NCBI GenBank assembly: GCA_036824505.1
Contig: DAITAA010000013.1
Coordinates: forward strand, 15,596-79,595
DNA: 64,000 nt
Direction of reading: 5' to 3'
Source: SCUD01 sp036824505
GTDB taxonomy: Bacteria; Pseudomonadota; Gammaproteobacteria; Steroidobacterales; Steroidobacteraceae
Part shown: positions 59,302-64,000 of the stretch, piece by piece
Layout of the letters: the number at the start of each line of letters is the position of its first letter
Numbering within the stretch: position 1 is the first letter of the stretch
Made by a program: the position numbers and the translations under genes
Notes under the pieces: generated by a model
The model's database searches: none
The model's input: only the letters and a program-made list of their open reading frames with translations
Told to the model about the DNA's origin: nothing

Positions 59302-59751
59302 TTAATCGATCGCGAACAGCGGTTGGCCGAACTCGACGGGTTCGCCGTTCTTCGCGAGCACAGCGATGATCTTGCCGGCGCGCTCGCTCTCGATCTGGTT
59401 CATCATCTTCATGGCCTCGATGACGCAGAGCACCTGGCCGACGCGGACTTCCTGGCCGACCTCGACAAACGGCTTGGCGCCGGGCGCCGGCGATACGTAG
59501 AAAGTCCCGACCATCGGTGCGGTGACCATGTTTTCATTGCGCTGCTCGGCCGGCACCGCGGCGGCGGACGCGGCTGCCGGCACCGGTACCGCCTGCATCG
59601 GCGCTGCCACCGGCTGACCCTGGGCTGTGACGTTCACGCCCTGGGTGAAGCGGGCGATACGCACCGATTCTTCGCCCTCCGAAATCTCGAGTTCGGCCAG
59701 CCCGGATTCCTCCAGCAGTTCGATCAGTTTCTTGATCTTTCGTATGTCCAT
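59302..59751 (-). CDS. accB: Biotin carboxyl carrier protein AccB
   Basis: This 149-residue BCCP has an N-terminal helical part, an Ala/Pro-rich linker (45-70) and a biotinyl domain with the modified lysine K115 in IEAMKMMN. It carries CO2 between AccC and the carboxyltransferase (not in this window). The start abuts the aroQ stop, so aroQ-accB-accC are co-transcribed. Confidence 0.98.
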   Translation of the reverse strand: MDIRKIKKLIELLEESGLAELEISEGEESVRIARFTQGVNVTAQGQPVAAPMQAVPVPAAASAAAVPAEQRNENMVTAPMVGTFYVSPAPGAKPFVEVGQEVRVGQVLCVIEAMKMMNQIESERAGKIIAVLAKNGEPVEFGQPLFAID

Positions 59752-60204
59752 TCATTTCCCCTGGGGCGGATCGAGGCGGTCGAGTGCCGCCGTGAGCGCG
59801 AGCTCATAGCCTTGTGCTCCGAGGCCGGCGATGCTGCCCACCGCGATGTCCGAAAAATAGGAATGCCTGCGGAACGGCTCACGCGCATGCACGTTGGACA
59901 GGTGGACTTCAATGAAGGGCACGGCCACGGCCAGCAGGGCGTCACGCAGCGCGATGCTCGTGTGGGTGAAGGCGCCGGGATTCAGGATCACGAAATCGAC
60001 GGGTTGTCCGGCGAGGGCCTGCACTCGGTCAACCAGCTCGTGCTCGGCATTGCTCTGGAAGCTCTCCAGCACCGCATCGCGGCCCGCCGCCTGGTCCTTC
60101 AGCCTTGATTCGATCGCTGGGAGCGTGTCCCGGCCGTAGTGGGCCGGCTCGCGGCTGCCGAGCAGGTTGAGGTTCGGCCCGTTGATGAGCAGTATTCGCC
60201 GCAT
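59752..60204 (-). CDS. aroQ: Type II 3-dehydroquinate dehydratase AroQ
   Basis: AroQ dehydrates 3-dehydroquinate in the shikimate pathway. The 150-residue protein has LLINGPNLNLLGSREP, the loop arginine, the catalytic tyrosine in HYG, FQSNAEHELVDRV, LNPGAFTHTS and IEVHLSNVHARE. It heads the accB-accC operon. Its upstream region holds a palindrome and a CATTAT -10-like box. Confidence 0.97.
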   Translation of the reverse strand: MRRILLINGPNLNLLGSREPAHYGRDTLPAIESRLKDQAAGRDAVLESFQSNAEHELVDRVQALAGQPVDFVILNPGAFTHTSIALRDALLAVAVPFIEVHLSNVHAREPFRRHSYFSDIAVGSIAGLGAQGYELALTAALDRLDPPQGK

Positions 60205-60256
60205 AGGCCGCGCAATCCCCCCGGCACCACCGGCCCCGGTGGACGCTCATTGAACC

Positions 60257-60276
60257 GGACAAGGCTCACTTTGTCC
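60257..60276. promoter_or_regulatory. Operator-like inverted repeat GGACAA-N8-TTGTCC upstream of aroQ-acc
   Basis: The 6-bp arms lie 53 bases before the aroQ start in the 139-base gap to the TlpA-like gene. ATAATG repeats twice just beyond it, giving CATTAT on the minus strand as possible -10 boxes. It could be an operator for the aroQ-accBC operon; no regulator is identified. Confidence 0.3.
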
Positions 60277-60343
60277 AGATAATGGGTCGATAATGTGCCG
60301 AACGGCGTCGATTCGACGCCAATCAGGTCGATCCCGGGGTACT

Positions 60344-60985
60344 TTAAGGCCTGCCCAGACCCGGGTCGGCCAGCTTTTCGCGTATTTCTGCCCTGGCGGC
60401 CGCCATGTCGATGGCCCCTGAGTCCACTTGCCGAATGAGCGCGAGGATCGCCTCGGCCTCCGCGCGGTGCAGCTCGCCGACATGGATGGTGGCGATACGG
60501 CCTGCACTGTCCGTGAAGGCGGTGAAAGGCAGCCCGATCGTCTCCATGCCAAAGGCACGTGCCGCATCCATGCCGTCCTGCTCCCCGATCAACACGGTGT
60601 AGTCGATCGGCATCTTCTGCAGGTACTGAAGCACATCGTCCCGGAAGTCGACAGCGATGCCGATGACTTCCACGCTTTGGTCGCGATGCTCTCGTGCCAG
60701 CGTATTCAACATCGGTATCTCGCGCCGACAGGGGGCACACCAGGTCGCCCAGAAATTGATGACGAGTGGCTTGCCGTCCCATTCTGAAAGCGCGCGTTGC
60801 TTTCCGTCCCGATCGGCCAGCGTGATATCCGGGCGGCGCTCGGGGACGACTGCCGGGCGCATCGGCTCGAGCGGCGGCGGTTCGGGTGCGAGCAGGTTGC
60901 GGCTCGCGAAATAGGCGCCAAGACCCGCAAGGGCCGCGACGACCAGGAGGCCGGCCCACTGTGCGCCGCGCGGCAGTCTCAGCAT
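60344..60985 (-). CDS. TlpA-like membrane-anchored thioredoxin
   Basis: This 213-residue periplasmic thioredoxin-fold protein has an N-terminal anchor (residues 10-28) and the redox site WCAPC (C83, C86) in INFWATWCAPCRRE. It has an inserted helix and the cis-Pro segment GLPFTAF. Its ATG overlaps the dsbD stop (ATGCTGA), so it is made together with DsbD, which could keep it reduced. A role in cytochrome c maturation or disulfide reduction is likely. Confidence 0.92.
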   Translation of the reverse strand: MLRLPRGAQWAGLLVVAALAGLGAYFASRNLLAPEPPPLEPMRPAVVPERRPDITLADRDGKQRALSEWDGKPLVINFWATWCAPCRREIPMLNTLAREHRDQSVEVIGIAVDFRDDVLQYLQKMPIDYTVLIGEQDGMDAARAFGMETIGLPFTAFTDSAGRIATIHVGELHRAEAEAILALIRQVDSGAIDMAAARAEIREKLADPGLGRP

Positions 60986-62790
60986 TCGCGGGCGAACCGG
61001 GACAAATGCTCCCGGAAAGCATCGGCCGGCACGTATCCGACCAGGCGAAAACCGCGACACTCGCGGCCGTGGGCGCCGAAGAATGCGGTGGTCGGCGGGC
61101 CGTAGACCCCGAAGCGATGAAGCAGGGCCTGGTCTGCCGCGCTATTGGCCGTCACGTCGGCTTTCAACAGCACGAATCCTGAGAGATCCCGTCGCACTTC
61201 GGCGTCGGAAAACGTGTACTTCTCCATCTCTTTGCAGGAAACGCACCAGTCGGCGTAGAAATCGAGCATCGCGGGTTTGCCTGCCGTGAGCGCCGCCGAG
61301 AGTTCGCGATCCAGATCCTCGACCGAGGCGACCGGCCGGAACGGAAGTTCGCGGGCAACCCTGCTCTGCGGATTGCCGAGCGCGCCCGGCAATGTGATGC
61401 CCTGCAATGGCTGCAGCGGATCGTGCCCGCCGGCAGCCGCACCGATCAGCATGATGATTCCCCAGGCAATCGCCGCGAGCCCTGCGCCGCGCGCCAGCGG
61501 ACGCGGCCCGCCTTTCGGCTCCGGGCGGCCGAATCCGCCGAAATAATAGCCTGCGACAATGACCAGCAGCGCCCATAACGCAAGCGTCTGGGGGCCGGGC
61601 AGGATGCGCTCGAGCATCCAGACCGCGACGCCCAGCAGCATCACCCCGAACAGGGCCTTGACCGTGGTCATCCAGGGACCCGCATGCGGCAGGAAACGCC
61701 CACCGGCGACGCCGACCAGCAGAAGCGGGGCACCCATGCCAATGGCCATGGCAAACAAAGCTGCTGCACCGCGCGGCACGTCGCCGGCCTGCCCGATGAC
61801 CGCAAGCGCCGCGACGAGCGGCGGCGCCACGCAGGCCGTCACAACGAGCGCCGACAATGCACCCATGATCGCCGTCCCGACCAGGCTACCGGCTTTCTGG
61901 CGGCCCGATACGGCCGACAGCCGCGTTTCCAGTGCCGCCGGAATACGAAGCTCGAACAAGCCGAACATCGCTAGCGCCAGCACCACGAACAGGATCGCGA
62001 AACTAATAATGATCCAAGGCTGCTGGAAGAATGCCTGGGCCTGCTGGCCCGCGGCGGCGAACGCAGCACCAGCGACGGTATAGGTCATCGCCATGCCAAG
62101 CACGTAGGCGACCGAGAGCAGAAATGATCGGCGCGGAGTCGCAGCCGCGCCCTGTCCCGCAATGATGCTGGAGAGGATCGGAATCATGGGCAGTACGCAG
62201 GGCGTGAATGCCAGACCGAGCCCGCCGACAAAAAAGACCGCCATCACGAGCAGCAGATTTCCCGTTGCAATCTGCGCTGCCAGCCGATCCTGCTCGGCGA
62301 CCATCGGCGGCGCATCTGCGCGTGACGGCGTGCCCGGCGGCGGCATCTCGATCGTGACGGTCTTCGTGACCGGCGGGTAGCAGAGTCCCGCGTCGGCGCA
62401 GCCCTGGTACCCAACCGTGACCTCAAGGGTGGAAACATCGGCTGGACGCTGGAGCGGAACGGTCGCATTCAGTGTGTAGTAATAGACTTCGACCTCACCG
62501 AAGAACTCATCGGTCTTCTTCTTGCCCGGCGGCATCGCGACTTCGCCAAGCGTGAATCCCGCTGTCTTGGTCTTGGCCGATATCCGGTGCCGGTAAAGGT
62601 AATAGCCCGGTGCGATCTGCCAGTCGAGCGCAATCTGCCCGCCGCCATCCGCGGCAGCGGTGAATTTGAATGCCTCATCGACCGGCAGGAACTGATCGTC
62701 ATTGATCGCCGGACCGAGCAAGCCCTGCGCGGTGGCCGCGGCGCTCGCGGCCAGCAGGAACGCGGCCAGGACAGTCCTTGGACTCTTCAT
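60979..62790 (-). CDS. dsbD: Thiol:disulfide interchange protein DsbD
   Basis: DsbD passes electrons from cytosolic thioredoxin across the membrane. It has a signal peptide (1-22), an N-terminal DsbD-alpha domain with cysteines in CADAGLCYPP, eight membrane helices with cysteines in FTPCVLPM and TACVAPPL, and a C-terminal thioredoxin domain with WCVSC (C516, C519). Length 603 is normal. The TlpA-like gene overlaps its stop. It is divergent from groES. Confidence 0.96.
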   Translation of the reverse strand: MKSPRTVLAAFLLAASAAATAQGLLGPAINDDQFLPVDEAFKFTAAADGGGQIALDWQIAPGYYLYRHRISAKTKTAGFTLGEVAMPPGKKKTDEFFGEVEVYYYTLNATVPLQRPADVSTLEVTVGYQGCADAGLCYPPVTKTVTIEMPPPGTPSRADAPPMVAEQDRLAAQIATGNLLLVMAVFFVGGLGLAFTPCVLPMIPILSSIIAGQGAAATPRRSFLLSVAYVLGMAMTYTVAGAAFAAAGQQAQAFFQQPWIIISFAILFVVLALAMFGLFELRIPAALETRLSAVSGRQKAGSLVGTAIMGALSALVVTACVAPPLVAALAVIGQAGDVPRGAAALFAMAIGMGAPLLLVGVAGGRFLPHAGPWMTTVKALFGVMLLGVAVWMLERILPGPQTLALWALLVIVAGYYFGGFGRPEPKGGPRPLARGAGLAAIAWGIIMLIGAAAGGHDPLQPLQGITLPGALGNPQSRVARELPFRPVASVEDLDRELSAALTAGKPAMLDFYADWCVSCKEMEKYTFSDAEVRRDLSGFVLLKADVTANSAADQALLHRFGVYGPPTTAFFGAHGRECRGFRLVGYVPADAFREHLSRFAREC

Positions 62791-62973
62791 TCGCGGGGGT
62801 TCCTCGGGCCAAATTCTCGCCAGGCGGGTCGAGAGGTTAGCGACCCGCCACGCGCTTGTCGCGACCGCCTGCCCGGTTTCGCAAATCCGCCCCGGCGCCA
62901 GCGCTCCGGCCTCCGCGGGAAAGCATTATATTTCAATGAGATACGGATATTTGGCAGGGTGGGCCAGACAGTG

Positions 62974-62999
62974 CTTGAAATTGGACCCGCGATCCCTAT
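62974..62999 (+). promoter_or_regulatory. Sigma-32 heat-shock promoter of groESL
   Basis: CTTGAAA (62974-62980), a 13-base spacer and CCCTAT (62994-62999) fit the RpoH consensus CTTGAAA-N13-CCCCAT. The predicted start falls in the CIRCE element just downstream. Confidence 0.8.
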
Positions 63000-63001
63000 G
63001 A

Positions 63002-63028
63002 TTAGCACCCGACTAGGGAGAGTGCTAA
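63002..63028. promoter_or_regulatory. CIRCE operator (HrcA binding site)
   Basis: TTAGCACCC-N9-GAGTGCTAA matches the CIRCE consensus TTAGCACTC-N9-GAGTGCTAA with one mismatch (C for T at 63009). It overlaps the expected transcription start, so HrcA would block initiation. Regulation by both HrcA and sigma-32 is implied. Confidence 0.92.
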
Positions 63029-63086
63029 CCCCGATTGGGGGGCCCTCCCGAGCACTAACAAACGACTTTCGAAGGAGTATTGAACC

Positions 63087-63377
63087 ATGAAGATCCGTCC
63101 GCTTCATGATCGAGTGATCGTCAAGCGCGAAGATGAAGAGCGCAAATCACCCGGCGGCATCGTGATCCCGGATACCGCTGCCGAGAAGCCGATCCGCGGC
63201 AAGATCGTCGCAGTCGGCAAGGGCAAGATTCTGGAGAACGGGAGCATCCGTCCGCTCGACCTCAAGGTCGGCGACAAGATCCTGTTCGGCAAATACGGTG
63301 GAACCGAAGTCAAGGTCGACGGCGACGAACTCCTCGTGATGCGCGAGGAAGACGTCATGGCCGTGATCGAAAAGTAA
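63087..63377 (+). CDS. groES: Co-chaperonin GroES
   Basis: This 96-residue lid of the GroEL folding chamber has MKIRPLHDRVIVKRED at the start, the mobile-loop region KSPGGIVIPDTAAEKP, and GDKILFGKYGGTEVKVDG. AAGGAG lies 9 bases before ATG 63087. groEL follows after 14 bases under the same heat-shock control. Confidence 0.98.
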   Translation: MKIRPLHDRVIVKREDEERKSPGGIVIPDTAAEKPIRGKIVAVGKGKILENGSIRPLDLKVGDKILFGKYGGTEVKVDGDELLVMREEDVMAVIEK

Positions 63378-63391
63378 GAGGATAAATACCA

Positions 63392-64000
<609 letters not shown>

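Larger units (their letters stand above)
62791..63086. other. 296-base divergent promoter region of dsbD and groESL
   Basis: The right half holds the sigma-32 promoter and the CIRCE operator, given separately. A second hairpin (AGTGCT 63021-63026 with AGCACT 63051-63056) could form in the groES leader using the CIRCE right half. The left half shows no clear dsbD promoter; GAGG lies about 10 bases before its ATG. Confidence 0.6.

Noticed and set aside
57711..59369. 552-codon open frame on the plus strand
   Set aside because: It is antisense to accC and part of prmA, with no family resemblance and no promoter or ribosome-binding site.

Overview
The window is a contiguous piece of a GC-rich gammaproteobacterial chromosome. 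The best markers are the conserved block aroQ-accB-accC-prmA-(DUF3426)-dusB-fis-purH-purD, the trxA-rho pair, plsB, rhlB, cysQ, ttcA, and a groESL operon under a sigma-32 promoter and CIRCE operator. A gamma-type LexA box (CTG-N10-CAG) fits this. I would guess a Steroidobacterales/Nevskiales-like lineage, but the sequence alone does not prove a family. No rRNA, tRNA, CRISPR array, integrase or insertion sequence was seen. Coding density is high and nearly every gap is under 300 bases.

Layout. 0-4.4 kb: a two-gene RND efflux pump (adaptor and permease, no outer-membrane channel). 4.6-9.5 kb (+): an M32 carboxypeptidase with altered zinc-site residues, ttcA, a tyrosine-phosphatase/ADP-ribosylglycohydrolase fusion, and an ATP-grasp ligase. 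9.5-15.7 kb (-): a probable operon of a small conserved protein, a glutathione S-transferase, a FIST sensor protein, an S9 peptidase and an ABC exporter. 15.9-20.7 kb: a UvrD-type helicase with a predicted SOS box, two L,D-transpeptidase-family proteins and a lipoprotein methyltransferase. 20.8-26.6 kb: polyamine genes (speA, homospermidine synthase), a rhodanese, a YjdF-like membrane protein and a Gre factor. The convergent 3' ends of homospermidine synthase and the Gre factor lie in a perfect 28-bp palindrome. 26.6-26.8 kb: an orphan intrinsic terminator preceded by a C-rich hairpin, a candidate small RNA.

26.9-41.4 kb: YhhN, a third L,D-transpeptidase, an EamA transporter, a solitary contractile-tail sheath protein, a HyuA-HyuB oxoprolinase fusion, a cNMP-patatin esterase, an alkyltransferase-like protein, a YqiA-like hydrolase, an SDR enzyme, a tiny lipoprotein and plsB. 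41.5-47.7 kb: arfB, an MscS channel, DUF465, a PHP nuclease, DUF3301, cysQ, a HAD nucleotidase and rhlB. 47.9-50.3 kb: trxA-rho-alkA. 50.3-62.8 kb (-): a diheme cytochrome c, a PHA-granule regulator-like protein, the purine/fis/dusB/prmA/acc/aroQ block and dsbD with a TlpA-like thioredoxin. 62.8-64 kb: groES and the start of groEL.

The content is mostly housekeeping. The points most worth a second look are the lone sheath gene, the PTP-ARH fusion with altered metal-site residues, the candidate sRNA, the palindrome joining two genes, and a recurrent -10-like hexamer placed exactly 6 nt before the start codon of several genes that lack a Shine-Dalgarno sequence, which suggests many leaderless mRNAs.
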